From: Anabaena cylindrica PCC 7122
GTDB lineage: Bacteria; Cyanobacteriota; Cyanobacteriia; Cyanobacteriales; Nostocaceae
NCBI RefSeq assembly: GCF_000317695.1
Contig: NC_019771.1
Span: forward strand, 1,116,001 to 1,180,000
Reading direction: 5' to 3'
DNA length: 64,000 nt
The number at the start of each line of letters is the position of its first letter. The first letter of the stretch is position 1. The notes below the pieces were generated by a model. That model had not been told where the DNA came from. It saw only the letters and a program-made list of their open reading frames with translations, and did not search any database. A program made the position numbers and the translations under genes. Of the stretch, positions 1 through 9,008 are shown one piece after another.

Positions 1-591
1 ATGAAACAAATCATCAGGTCAAATGCAGTCGAAACACCAAGCCAACGAGGTATTTTAGAGATCAAACTCTCTGATTTGCATTCTCGTCAGGCATCTATTC
101 AAGAAAGTCCCGTACTTTCACCAAGGCTAACTTTATCAGTCCTAAATAAAAGTAGTGACATAGGAATTAAAAATACAGACAACAGGTCAACATCCTTTCA
201 AACAGAAGTTCTCTCAGCCCTTCTGTATTTAGTTTGGTGGAGTAAGTTAGATTTTTTGCCCACAGTTGTGGTTTGGGTGTGTACAGGAAAGATTTTACAA
301 GTCAGTCACACCCAGGTAAAGCAAATCACATCTGGGATACCTCAGACTTCTTCAAAGACTCAAACTCTTGGAGTGATTATAGCTAGAGCAGAACCAGCAC
401 CCCCAAGAGCATTAGCTTTGAAAGTTTATTTATTGAAGTTGCTCCCAAACGTACAGAAAAAAACCCAGTTAGTCGCCAAAATGACTCAACCTAAAACTTG
501 GCTCAATAGCATCTATACGCAGCGAAAACAACAGAGCCATTTTAGGAGTAGCTTTTTCCACTGGGAGTTACGGGAACCGCTGTTAAGTTGA
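1..591 (+). other. Uncertain open frame upstream of hetP
   Basis: An open frame of 196 codons starts with ATG at the first base of the window and may extend further left. The translation is rich in Ser, Thr and Gln, shows no domain, signal peptide or motif that I recognise, and does not resemble a compact folded protein. It lies upstream of hetP on the same strand, so it may simply be a stop-free part of a long hetP leader or promoter region. No ribosome binding site can be judged because the upstream sequence is missing. The stretch 592-870 after it holds no recognisable gene. Confidence 0.2.
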
Positions 592-870
592 GAAATTTCT
601 GGTTGTGCCTGTTGGAAAGTTTATCTATTTTTTCAACATTCGCTACTAATCAATTACCAATATATTCCTGTAATTAATTCAACATCTATCTCAAGACTAG
701 TAAGCAACCAAACCATTACTGCTGGGTGCAAGTACGCACAGGAAGAATATCAATTATCTTGCTGTTGTGAACCCATCAATGTTGGCGTGGTGGACTAGTG
801 TTGCAGTTTGTCAATAGCACTTGCAGAACCTGGACTAGTTTACTTTATTCAAATAAAACTAACACTCACT

Positions 871-1254
871 ATGAATCAAGACATTTCTGGCAGTAGTAAC
901 AACTTAGATAAGAAAATTAATCCTGAACAGTTTGATCAAGTATTAGAAGCAATTCTGGCTGGTAAGTATTCGTGGGCTTGTGTTTTAATGCTACGGTTTG
1001 TTGGTTATAATCCTTTGCATTACATTCCTTACCGCACTTATAATCGGCTACTCAAAGAGAACTCCCGCATGAGTAGATCAAACTCTCAAAACAATGAAAA
1101 TCTAAAAATTGCCAAATCAGCTACGGAGAAAAGGTCTGATGGTCATTTAGCACCTAGCTGTTTGAGCAAAATGAAAGATTTAGCTTATCTGGAAGTAGCT
1201 GGTAAGCAAAAAGCCGAAATGCGTGGTAGTCTCAGGGAAAAGAAATCGGCATAG
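871..1254 (+). CDS. hetP: HetP-family heterocyst differentiation protein
   Basis: This 127-residue protein matches the HetP family through its central block at about residues 25-60, with the motif ILAGKYSWACVLMLRF followed by GYNPLHYIPYRTYNRLL. HetP acts downstream of the regulator HetR to commit a vegetative cell to becoming a nitrogen-fixing heterocyst; its biochemical activity is not established. I chose ATG 871 because known HetP proteins begin close to this point; an in-frame TTG at 808 would add 21 unlike residues. A second conserved stretch, SSCLSKMKDLAYLEV-like (here SCLSKMKDLAYLEVAGK), lies near the C-terminus. The protein ends soon after it, which from memory is shorter than Anabaena HetP of about 150-160 residues. 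It could be a HetP paralogue rather than the orthologue, because hetC is not visible upstream. Confidence 0.82.
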   Translation: MNQDISGSSNNLDKKINPEQFDQVLEAILAGKYSWACVLMLRFVGYNPLHYIPYRTYNRLLKENSRMSRSNSQNNENLKIAKSATEKRSDGHLAPSCLSKMKDLAYLEVAGKQKAEMRGSLREKKSA

Positions 1255-1549
1255 GTGTTTACAATAATGTCAGTAAGGTGAGGTTGAGTAAAGTATCCCA
1301 GAGAGACAGTGTGTGTTTGCAAAGCGTACATTCAGTAACCCACTTTTGCCATAAATGGTGGGTTACAATGCAACGAGAGCAAATATTGAGCGTTCTCATC
1401 TTTATATTGTGTGTCTAACTCAACCTACAGTTTTCTGGTAATTTATTTTCTGGTGTTCTTTTACACTAAAAGCTTTTTGGATTGGGTGTCGTTCAGCCAA
1501 TAATTTGATCATCAAATATACTAACGGTGGAGAGTAGTATATAAAAGAC

Positions 1550-1954
1550 ATGGTGCGGTTTGTTTTCACAGGTATTTTGGTGTTTTTAACAGCTTGTAGC
1601 AGTATTGCGTTGCTACCGACTTATGAATTGGTGCAAAAAGCGATCGCAATTCAGCTAGAACAAACCCAACAGCAGCTTAACCAAAAGCTGGATTTAGACT
1701 TCCAAAAATTCAATATTAAGGGACTGTCAATTACTCAACAGCAACCTTTAACGATTGAAAATTTACCCGCTTACCGTGTGCGCGGAACTTATGACTTAAC
1801 TGTTAAATTACCAAAACGACAACTCACTCAACCGCAAAAACCCTTTGAAGTTTATTTGCAAATTCAGCGAGAAGGTAAAACTTGGCGGTTGCTGCTACCG
1901 GAAAAAAATAGTGAAAATCCCCAATTAGTTTGGCATAGTTACTTAATTCTCTAA
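1550..1954 (+). CDS. Conserved cyanobacterial lipoprotein, unknown function
   Basis: The 134-residue product has a short basic start, a hydrophobic stretch and a lipobox-like LTAC-S at about residues 13-17, so it is probably exported and lipid-anchored. The remainder is a small hydrophilic domain rich in Gln and Lys, with alternating beta-like segments (RVRGTYDLTVKLP, FEVYLQIQREGKTWRLL). No catalytic motif is visible. A purine-rich GGAGAG lies about 20 bases before the ATG. The gene stands alone between hetP and an aldo/keto reductase on the same strand, with more than 100 bases on each side. I recognise the general type from cyanobacterial genomes but not a named family. Confidence 0.65.
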   Translation: MVRFVFTGILVFLTACSSIALLPTYELVQKAIAIQLEQTQQQLNQKLDLDFQKFNIKGLSITQQQPLTIENLPAYRVRGTYDLTVKLPKRQLTQPQKPFEVYLQIQREGKTWRLLLPEKNSENPQLVWHSYLIL

Positions 1955-2066
1955 CTGGTACATTTGTGCTATTATCATGCCTATGGAGCGGCTAAAGCAT
2001 AATTAGCAACTTAGGTCAGTATGGCCTGATAATGAGTTTTTAGAGAACTTTAAAAACGCCTTGAGT

Positions 2067-3047
2067 ATGCAAACTAACCAAACATTATCCCTCCCTAATA
2101 TGGGTTGCGGGACTTGGGCATGGGGAAACCAACTCCTCTGGGGATACAATGAAAGTATGGATGACCAATTGCAACAGGTATTTAACCTGTGTGTAAATAA
2201 TGGTGTCACCCTATTTGATACTGGTGATTCCTATGGAACAGGAAGATTAAACGGACGTAGTGAATTGCTTTTAGGGCGTTTTGCAAGAGAATACGACGGG
2301 ATAAATAAAAACAATATTTGCATTGCTACCAAGCTGGCTGCGTACCCTTGGAGATGGACAAGAAAGTCAATTATATCTGCTTGTCATGCTTCTGCAAAAC
2401 GTTTAGGTAAAAATGTCGATTTAGTGCAAATGCACTGGTCTACAGCTAATTATGCACCTTGGCAAGAAGTAGGTTTATTAGATGGTTTGGCAGATTTATA
2501 TGAACAGGGTTTAGTTAAAGGTGTAGGATTATCTAATTACGGTACAAAACGACTTTTATGGGTACATAAAAGATTTCAGGAAAGGGGAATACCGATAAAA
2601 ACTTTGCAAGTACAATATTCATTATTATCTACCTATCCAGTCACAGAATTAGGTTTAAAAGATGTATGTGATGATTTAGGAATTAAATTAATTGCTTATA
2701 GTCCTTTGGCTTTGGGTTTATTAACAGGTAAGTTTTCTGAAAATGGTAATTTTCCTAAAGGTGTAAGAGGATTTTTATTTAAACAAATATTACCAGGAAT
2801 TAAAGGGGTTTTAGGCACTTTGCAGGAAATCGCAAATAGTCGAAATAAAACTATGTCTCAGGTGGCAATTAATTGGTGTATTTGCAAAGGTACAATTCCC
2901 ATTCCTGGTGCTAAAAATTTAGAACAAGCACAACAGAATATTGGTGCTTTGGGTTGGTTTTTGAATGATGGGGAAGTTGCAGAATTGGATAATGCTGCTG
3001 CGAAATCTGAAAAGAAGATGGTGCAGAATATTTTTCAGACAAGATAG
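2067..3047 (+). CDS. Aldo/keto reductase
   Basis: This is an NADP-dependent aldo/keto reductase of about 326 residues, the usual family size, predicted to be soluble. The catalytic tetrad is recognisable: FDTGDSYG gives the Asp and Tyr, CIATKLA the Lys, and DLVQMHW the His. The C-terminal part contains GVGLSNYG and AYSPLALGLLTGK, typical of the TIM-barrel beta strands, and the cofactor-binding IPIPGAKN. I prefer ATG 2067 to the TTG two codons earlier. Related cyanobacterial and plastid proteins are pyridoxal-reductase-like or general carbonyl reductases; the substrate cannot be read from the sequence. It has no obvious operon partner. Confidence 0.88.
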   Translation: MQTNQTLSLPNMGCGTWAWGNQLLWGYNESMDDQLQQVFNLCVNNGVTLFDTGDSYGTGRLNGRSELLLGRFAREYDGINKNNICIATKLAAYPWRWTRKSIISACHASAKRLGKNVDLVQMHWSTANYAPWQEVGLLDGLADLYEQGLVKGVGLSNYGTKRLLWVHKRFQERGIPIKTLQVQYSLLSTYPVTELGLKDVCDDLGIKLIAYSPLALGLLTGKFSENGNFPKGVRGFLFKQILPGIKGVLGTLQEIANSRNKTMSQVAINWCICKGTIPIPGAKNLEQAQQNIGALGWFLNDGEVAELDNAAAKSEKKMVQNIFQTR

Positions 3048-3068
3048 TAGTAATCATGTTTAGTGATA

Positions 3069-3187
3069 TATAGCAATTCCCAAGCTCATGAAATACACCC
3101 CACCCGCGCTGTCGCGCACCCAACCCTTACCAAGGGGAGGGTTGGGGAGGGGTAATTTTGTATCTTACTAGAGTGGGAAAGGCTATA
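3069..3187 (-). repeat. 119-bp TATAGC element, copy 1
   Basis: The sequence begins TATAGCAATTCCCAAG and ends GAGTGGGAAAGGCTATA, so the outer ends form an imperfect inverted repeat (TATAGCnnTTCCCA). Inside lie a GCGC-rich block and a long C/G-rich hairpin. It is one of seven full copies in the window, all 119 bp, and lies in reverse orientation relative to 17379-17497. This copy has extra substitutions in the left arm of the central hairpin. It sits just past the end of the toxin pseudogene. Confidence 0.9.
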
Positions 3188-3191
3188 TATA

Positions 3192-3659
3192 TCAACTATC
3201 CAATAAATCATGCCAATTTTCTAAAGGAAAATCCCAAGCTTGTTGGATACGGTGAAAATCTCTATCTGCGGAAACAACTGTGAGATAATTTTCAATAGCA
3301 GTTGTTGCAATCCATAAATCATTCTCACTTATACCTAATTCATGTATTCGGATTTTCCGCCTTTTTTTTCGATCTTTTGGAGCAAAACAATCCATAATTT
3401 TGGCTTTTAGCTTGGCATAAATCCGACTGGTATCACTATTCACATCATAAACAGGTATATCTTCTAAAAGTTCCTCAATTATAGCCAAATTATCTACTAT
3501 TAATGTAGAATTTTCAGCCATCTATAATAACTCCCCTTCAGTAATAGCTGAAATTGCAACATTACCAATACCAACAGATTCTGTCTTTGTAATAATAGTA
3601 ATAGTAGAATCCCCAAAAATAATAGAGCTACAGTGATTTGTGTCTAGAAGATATATCAT
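3192..3659 (-). pseudogene. VapC-like PIN-domain toxin interrupted by a TAG codon
   Basis: Reading from ATG at 3659 gives a PIN-domain start (MIYLLDTNHCSS, with the conserved first Asp at residue 6) through ISAITEGELL, then a TAG at 3522-3524, then in the same frame MAENSTL and the rest of the domain, including NDLWIATTAI and VVSADRDFHRI with the other acidic residues. Intact relatives read straight through this point (usually with a Tyr after GELL), so a single nonsense change best explains the break. VapC toxins are RNases. The start overlaps the upstream antitoxin by four bases (ATGA). The 3' fragment has its own ATG at 3521, but it would lack the first catalytic Asp. Confidence 0.8.
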
Positions 3660-3883
3660 GAAAATTCAGATAACCCACGGGAAGATTGTACTATTTCTAA
3701 ACATTCTTTAAGATCATCACCAACCCACTTTCCAGCATGACGAAGAATAGATTTTCCTGATCCTGGACGATGAGGAGGTTTAGACGGTTTTTGTTTAATT
3801 GATCGGATAATATTCAGTGTTTCTATAAGCTCCGTTTCTGACATTGAATCAATTTCTTTTATTAGTAATTCTTTGGTTGTCAT
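3656..3883 (-). CDS. Putative VapB-like antitoxin
   Basis: The 75-residue protein starts MTTKELLIKEIDSMSETEL and overlaps the following PIN-toxin frame by ATGA, the usual translational coupling of toxin-antitoxin pairs. I prefer the ATG at 3883 because a GAGGAT ribosome binding site stands just before it; an in-frame ATG five codons earlier (3898) is also possible. The N-terminal part is helical, and the later part (PHRPGSGKSILRHAGKW) resembles the toxin-binding tail of small cyanobacterial antitoxins. The fold class is not clear to me. Because its toxin carries a stop codon, this antitoxin may be a relic or may neutralise related toxins elsewhere. Confidence 0.7.
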   Translation of the reverse strand: MTTKELLIKEIDSMSETELIETLNIIRSIKQKPSKPPHRPGSGKSILRHAGKWVGDDLKECLEIVQSSRGLSEFS

Positions 3884-4176
3884 AATTTCTATCCTCATAA
3901 ATCCTAATTCATTTTAATATATTCGGGTTTCCAAATGAGTTTTCCTTTCTGACCAGGATAAGCAGATCCTTAAACAATTCCTTCTCTGTCATAATTTTCT
4001 CTCCTGACTGAAATGAATTTTCTGAGAAATTGGGAAATTTATATATTATAAGGGATCTATCGGGAATTTTAACAAGTCCGCTCATTTTTGCTAATATACG
4101 TATATGCTAAATTATATACTGATAAATATATCAATTAAGATGTATATTTTTTATAATATCCCCCAATCTTTAAACT

Positions 4177-5052
4177 ATGCTAGAAAAATCAAGATTCTAT
4201 TTCCCAAAACTTTCCAAATCTAATTATCAACCTCAAAGCCAAGATACAAATATAGAAGCAGATGTTTATTTATTTACTAGATTACGACAACTGACATTAA
4301 AACAACGCCTAGAAATGTTTATTTCCCATGAAAAAGGCGTAAAAAAATTATGTCTTGTAGGAATTAAATCACGACATCGAAATTTCACTATCCAGGAAAT
4401 TCGTGATATATTTACCCGTGCTGTATTAGGAGAAAAATTTACTCCTGATTTTCAACCAAAAGGTATTAATGAAAATATGTGGATTCAAGATTCAATTTCT
4501 TTAGCAGGTGAACTGCACCAAATTTTTGAATCAATTAATATTTGTTACTATGTAAGTGGTGGTGTTGCAAGTTCTATTCATGGAGAACCACGTTCTACTC
4601 GTGATTTAGATTTGGTTATAGAAGTTAACCAAAATAAATTATTTTTATTAGTAAAAACTTTAGAAACCTCTGGATATTATTGTCCAGCAGGAGCGGTAGA
4701 AGATTTGCAACTTGGTTATGGAAATATGTTGAATATTACCCATACAGAAACTATTGCTAATGCTGATATCTATATTACAGATAATTCACCTTTTGCTATA
4801 TCGCAAATGAATCGGAGAGTGTTAGTTGATGTAGAGGAAATACCTACTTTTTGGATAGCTTCAGCAGAAGATATTATTTTACAAAAACTGCGCTGGGGTA
4901 AGGGAAGTAAATCAGAAAAACAATGGCGTGATGTTTTGGGAATAGTTAAGTTACAAGCAGAAAATTTGGATTATGGTTATTTAGGCGAATGGGCAGAATT
5001 TTTAGATTTGGTTGATGAGTTTAGTGAAGTATTAAATCAAGCTGGGATATAA
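4177..5052 (+). CDS. Nucleotidyltransferase-fold protein
   Basis: The 291-residue protein has the Pol-beta-type nucleotidyltransferase signature at about residues 124-146: SGGVASSIHG, then PRSTRDLDLVIE, giving the G-G pair and the D-x-D metal-binding acids. A later segment, ASAEDIILQKLRWG followed by KQWRDVLGIV, is typical of the DUF6036/AbiEii-like group, which occurs in toxin-antitoxin and abortive-infection loci as well as alone. The first 100 residues are an unlike extension containing LTLKQRLEMFISHE. No partner gene with a typical antitoxin shape directly adjoins it. The AT-rich composition matches the accessory block from 3.2 to 9 kb. The substrate is unknown. Confidence 0.7.
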   Translation: MLEKSRFYFPKLSKSNYQPQSQDTNIEADVYLFTRLRQLTLKQRLEMFISHEKGVKKLCLVGIKSRHRNFTIQEIRDIFTRAVLGEKFTPDFQPKGINENMWIQDSISLAGELHQIFESINICYYVSGGVASSIHGEPRSTRDLDLVIEVNQNKLFLLVKTLETSGYYCPAGAVEDLQLGYGNMLNITHTETIANADIYITDNSPFAISQMNRRVLVDVEEIPTFWIASAEDIILQKLRWGKGSKSEKQWRDVLGIVKLQAENLDYGYLGEWAEFLDLVDEFSEVLNQAGI

Positions 5053-5055
5053 AAT

Positions 5056-5081
5056 TATAGCAATTCCCAAGCTCATGAAAT
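5056..5081 (-). repeat. Broken end of the 119-bp TATAGC element
   Basis: The 26 bases TATAGCAATTCCCAAG...AAATT match one end of the 119-bp family, after which the similarity stops. This is a solo end or the remnant of a deleted copy, right after the nucleotidyltransferase gene. Confidence 0.7.
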
Positions 5082-5229
5082 TTACAGTAGTTACATTCAT
5101 AGCAGTTCTCCATCTGCTTTATTATCATCGTATCTTCATTTATGACAAAATTGAATTATTAGCTACATAATTTGCTAAACTCCAAATTTGTGAAAGATTA
5201 AAGTATTGGTTATTGGGAGCGATCGCACT

Positions 5230-6456
5230 GTGACTCAAGGTGAAGGTACAATCAATGTAGAAAACGTCAACCCCCAGGACTATTTATGGAAATTCTGGCC
5301 TGTTGTCCCCCTTTATCCTTACGGTAAACGTCGCACTATCTGCAAAGAGGTAGTAAAGGATACCATCTGGACTTTTGACCAAATGCAGGGGGTTTTCTAT
5401 GTGGTTGTGCCGATTCGCATGACGGTGGTAAAGTTAGAAAATGGTGGTTTGCTGGTTTATGCACCTGTCGCACCAACTAAAGAATGTATCCGATTAGTAA
5501 ATGAGTTGGTAGCAGAATACGGTGATGTTAAGTATATTATTTTGCCAACTATATCAGGGATAGAACATAAAGTATTTGTCGGACCATTTGCGAGATGCTT
5601 TACTAATGCACAGGTTTTTGTTGCACCTGAACAATGGAGTTTTCCGCTAAATTTGCCTTTGAGTTGGTTGGGTTTACCGGCTAAACGCACTCAGATATTG
5701 CCGGAAAATAGTCAGGAAACGCCTTTTGCGGATGATTTTGATTATGCGATATTGGGAGCAATTGACTTGGGTCCTGGTAAGTTTGCAGAGGTGGCTTTTT
5801 TCCACAAGCGATCGCACACTCTCTTACTTACAGATACCATAGTTTCTGTACCAGCAGAACCACCTGCGATCGTTCAACTCGACCCTTATCCGTTGTTGTA
5901 TCACGCAAAAGACAAAGCTTATGACATCGTAGCTGATACCCAAGCCAATCGCCGCAAAGGATGGCAGCGTGTGACTTTATTTGCTTTGTACTTCCAACCC
6001 AGTGTGTTAGATGTACCTAAATTGAAAGATATCTTCCGTGATGCCTCCAAAGCTCCAGAACGCACAAGAAAAGCATATTTTGGCTTTTTCCCCTTTCAAT
6101 GGCGACAAGGCTGGGAAAGGTCTTATGAAGCGTTAAGAGGAAATGGACGGATATTTGTAGCGCCAGTTTTACAGAGTTTAATACTCAACCGCGCACCCCA
6201 GGAAACAATCAATTGGGCTGATAAAGTCGCAAAATGGGATTTTCAATGGATAATTCCCTGTCATTTTGACGCACCTATTAAAGCCGAACCACAGCAATTT
6301 AGAAAGGCGTTTTCTTTTTTGGAAAAATATCCCAGTGGGGGTTTAGTTAATAGTAATAGTTATCCTTTACCGGAGGATGATTTTCAGGTTTTAAGAGATA
6401 TTGATCAGGGGTTGAATAGATTTGGTATTGTCCCACCTGCAAGGGAGAAGGTGTAA
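5230..6456 (+). CDS. DUF4336 domain protein
   Basis: This protein of about 408 residues belongs to the DUF4336 family, which is distantly metallo-beta-lactamase-like and common in cyanobacteria and plastid-bearing plants. Visible family blocks are WPVVPLYPYGKRRT, VVPIRMTVVKLENGGLLVYAP, KYIILPTISGIEHKVFVGPFA and, near the end, WIIPCHFDAP. The histidines in GIEHK and PCHFDAP are candidate metal ligands. I chose GTG 5230, preceded by GGGAG at a good distance, over the TTG at 5206, because relatives start near this point. The GCGATCGC site at 5219 overlaps the start region. The biological role is not known; it stands alone. Confidence 0.8.
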   Translation: MTQGEGTINVENVNPQDYLWKFWPVVPLYPYGKRRTICKEVVKDTIWTFDQMQGVFYVVVPIRMTVVKLENGGLLVYAPVAPTKECIRLVNELVAEYGDVKYIILPTISGIEHKVFVGPFARCFTNAQVFVAPEQWSFPLNLPLSWLGLPAKRTQILPENSQETPFADDFDYAILGAIDLGPGKFAEVAFFHKRSHTLLLTDTIVSVPAEPPAIVQLDPYPLLYHAKDKAYDIVADTQANRRKGWQRVTLFALYFQPSVLDVPKLKDIFRDASKAPERTRKAYFGFFPFQWRQGWERSYEALRGNGRIFVAPVLQSLILNRAPQETINWADKVAKWDFQWIIPCHFDAPIKAEPQQFRKAFSFLEKYPSGGLVNSNSYPLPEDDFQVLRDIDQGLNRFGIVPPAREKV

Positions 6457-6549
6457 GATAAGTTTTTGTCAATTCAAAATCACACTGCTCATAGTAGATT
6501 TTATATGATGTTTTCTTGGCTGATTAATTATTTAGGTTATTGAAATAAT

Positions 6550-7650
6550 ATGAACTCTGAAAAAGCACAGGTTAGACTATTCGGTTTAGTTCATTCTAAT
6601 AGAGATTTTTCTCAAAGAGAAAGCTGGGGTAAAAATCAATTTAATAATTCTTTTCCAGCATCATTAGCTTGTTATATGTACCAAAAAGGAATGAAGTTAA
6701 ATTATTTGGTGCTGGATGAAAATTTGACAATTCAGCACCAAGAAATAGATGTTTCAGAAATCTTCGGCATTCCCCCTCTTTCACCTAATTTGTTTTTCTC
6801 CTTTGAAAGTGATTATGTACCTTATAGGAAAATTGTGATAGGTAAACTGCCACGAGTTGATTTAGTGACACATGATATTAATAGAGATAATGCTTGTTTA
6901 CGAAGTATAGAAATTAAATTAACGGCATTACCTGACAACTCAACTTATCGTTTACCAGATAATCAATATGGTTGTGAAATTGTAACAAGACCAGATACTA
7001 TTATCTATCTAGCTTTGAGTATTGCTCATGAGTTTGAAAATTCGAGAGATAAATTACTAAATTATCTTCAACCTGTATGTAGTCAAATTGAAGATTGGTT
7101 AAGTATACGTCAGGTATTGCCCTTTGTTTCTCAGCTTGTAGAGTGTTTAGATAATTTACTAGCTGATTATATAGAAATACAATCTCCATTAGTCATGCAA
7201 CCAATATGGAAAACAGTAGGTAAGACCTCCAAACTTTATCAAAACTGCTTAGATATTTTTGTGTGGAGTAACTTCGGCTTTACTAGGCTCTTCTTTGATA
7301 TTACTAAAAGATTAGCCAAATCAGAAGAAACTATACAAAGACCTATGCGATCTGTAGTATGGTTGGCAAAGATGTTATATGAATTTGCCCTCGTTGGTAA
7401 AATAAATCACAAGTTGATTATTGATACATTAACCTATAACACTAAAAATGATAAAGCTTTTGCTTTAAGTGGCTCAAATACTCGTCGTTACATGACTTGT
7501 GATAATTTGATTCATCCCAGAATTACCAAAGAAGAAATTAAAAATATCATTTTAGGAGGAGGACAAAATTTTCTAAGCCCTGAAAGAAGATTTGATGCCA
7601 TAATCTTGAGTAATCCTGAAATTTTTGATGATAAATTAAAGGAAATTTAA
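6550..7650 (+). CDS. Type II restriction endonuclease, HindVP family
   Basis: The 366-residue protein carries the HindVP-family opening: GLVHSNRDFSQRESWGKNQFNNSFPASLACYM. A PD-(D/E)xK-like core follows, with LPRVDLV at residues 100-106 and IEIK at 120-123. HindVP and its isoschizomer AcyI from Anabaena cylindrica cut GRCGYC, so this specificity is likely but inferred. The gene overlaps the following methyltransferase by one base (TAATG), as expected for a restriction-modification operon. Codon use and AT content match the neighbouring accessory genes. No frameshift is visible, so the nuclease looks intact. Confidence 0.83.
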   Translation: MNSEKAQVRLFGLVHSNRDFSQRESWGKNQFNNSFPASLACYMYQKGMKLNYLVLDENLTIQHQEIDVSEIFGIPPLSPNLFFSFESDYVPYRKIVIGKLPRVDLVTHDINRDNACLRSIEIKLTALPDNSTYRLPDNQYGCEIVTRPDTIIYLALSIAHEFENSRDKLLNYLQPVCSQIEDWLSIRQVLPFVSQLVECLDNLLADYIEIQSPLVMQPIWKTVGKTSKLYQNCLDIFVWSNFGFTRLFFDITKRLAKSEETIQRPMRSVVWLAKMLYEFALVGKINHKLIIDTLTYNTKNDKAFALSGSNTRRYMTCDNLIHPRITKEEIKNIILGGGQNFLSPERRFDAIILSNPEIFDDKLKEI

Positions 7651-8639
7651 TGAATATACAGCTACAATATAGTTCGTTAAAAGTCATAGACTTATTTTCT
7701 GGATGTGGTGGTTTATCGTTAGGATTTCAAAATTATGGCTTTGAAATTAGTGCTGCTTTTGAAAATTGGAAACCAGCAATAAATGTTTATCAGCAAAACT
7801 TTAATCATCCAATTATTGAATATGATTTGAGTCAAGTAAATAATGATTATTCAATATTTAAAAAATTCTTACCAGATGTGATTATTGGTGGACCACCATG
7901 CCAAGATTTTTCTAGTGCTGGTAAGCGTAATGAAGATTTAGGTAGAGGAGATTTAAGCATTACATTTGCTGAAATAGTCGCTAATGTTGCTAGTCAATGG
8001 TTTGTCATAGAAAATGTAGATTTGTTTAGAAAATCAAATAAATATCAAGAATTTCGCCAAATTCTCAAATCTGCTGGCTATGGTTTAACAGAAAAAGTTT
8101 TAGATGCTAGTTTATGTGGTGTACCGCAAAAAAGAAAAAGATTCTTTTGTATAGGAGAACTTGGTGGTAAAGATGGAAATATGGAAACTTATTTAGAAGC
8201 TAATTTATCTAGAAAACCTATAACTATTAGAGATTATTTAGGAACTAGTTTAGGTGTTGAATATTATTATAGACATCCTAGAAGTTATCAAAGAAGGGCT
8301 ATTTTTAGTATTGATGAACCCAGTCCAACTATCAGAGGGGTGAATAGACCAATACCTAAAAATTATAAACAACATCCGGGAGACGTTGCACGAGTAACAC
8401 CAGATTTACGCCCTTTAACTACTCGTGAAAGAAGTTATATCCAGACCTTCCCTGAAGATTTTATTTTGGCAGGTTCAAAAACAGATTTGGAACAGATGAT
8501 TGGTAATGCTGTACCTGTTAAGTTAGCAGAATATGTTGCTAAATGTCTAATGATGTACATTCAAGAGAGTAAGAAATCACCAATCTATAATATATGCACA
8601 GCTAAAGAGTTGGAATTTCTACATTTAACAAGTTCTTGA
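7650..8639 (+). CDS. DNA cytosine-5 methyltransferase (M. of the HindVP-like system)
   Basis: The 329-residue protein shows the ordered m5C-methyltransferase motifs: I (DLFSGCGGLSLGF, residues 14-26), IV with the catalytic Cys (GGPPCQDFSSAG, Cys84), VI (ENV, 121-123), VIII (PQKRKRFFCIG) and X (MIGNAVPVKLAEYVA). The variable target-recognition region lies between VIII and X. It protects host DNA from the restriction enzyme encoded just upstream by methylating a cytosine in the shared recognition site, probably GRCGYC. The start codon overlaps the nuclease stop. All motifs are intact. Confidence 0.93.
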   Translation: MNIQLQYSSLKVIDLFSGCGGLSLGFQNYGFEISAAFENWKPAINVYQQNFNHPIIEYDLSQVNNDYSIFKKFLPDVIIGGPPCQDFSSAGKRNEDLGRGDLSITFAEIVANVASQWFVIENVDLFRKSNKYQEFRQILKSAGYGLTEKVLDASLCGVPQKRKRFFCIGELGGKDGNMETYLEANLSRKPITIRDYLGTSLGVEYYYRHPRSYQRRAIFSIDEPSPTIRGVNRPIPKNYKQHPGDVARVTPDLRPLTTRERSYIQTFPEDFILAGSKTDLEQMIGNAVPVKLAEYVAKCLMMYIQESKKSPIYNICTAKELEFLHLTSS

Positions 8640-8699
8640 ACAAATTTGTAATCAGAATTATTTCAGCCCGTAAAGCAACACGCAAAGAACGAGAATATT

Positions 8700-8984
8700 A
8701 TGAAGATTGAAACCTTAAAACAACGATTAGACAAAAATCGTCCCACGACTACCGTAACTCTAAGAATGCCAGAAGATGTGATAGAAGACTTGAAGCGACT
8801 TGCACCCATACTTAGTTTTTCTGGTTATCAACCATTAATTCGTGCATACGTTGGACAGGGACTCCGAGTAGATTTAGAACGTCTAGACAGCAATACAGTG
8901 ACTGCTTTGGTTGCTAGTTTAAAACGACGTGGCGTGAGTGATGATATCATTCATGAAGCACTAACTGAAGTGGTTAATGGATAA
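8700..8984 (+). CDS. Ribbon-helix-helix-type DNA-binding protein
   Basis: This small protein (94 residues) has a likely CopG/ribbon-helix-helix strand, TTTVTLRMPEDVIEDLKRLA, followed by FSGYQPLIRAYVGQGLRVDL, the usual helix that holds the dimer. The C-terminal third is helical. Such proteins are antitoxins or transcription regulators. It starts 60 bases after the methyltransferase stop on the same strand, so it could be co-transcribed and might regulate the restriction system, but the typical C-protein fold is not seen. No toxin gene follows it. Function is inferred from the fold only. Confidence 0.7.
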   Translation: MKIETLKQRLDKNRPTTTVTLRMPEDVIEDLKRLAPILSFSGYQPLIRAYVGQGLRVDLERLDSNTVTALVASLKRRGVSDDIIHEALTEVVNG

Positions 8985-9008
8985 CTGAAATCTCAGATGT
9001 TTCAATTC

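Noticed and set aside
3192..3521. Independent 109-residue gene
   Set aside because: It is the C-terminal part of a PIN domain in the same frame as the upstream part, separated only by one TAG; better described as a pseudogene.
3905..4000. Remnant of a second antitoxin on the minus strand (MTEKELFKDLL...)
   Set aside because: A short frame with a start resembling MTTKELL of the neighbouring antitoxin, but too short and divergent to call with confidence.
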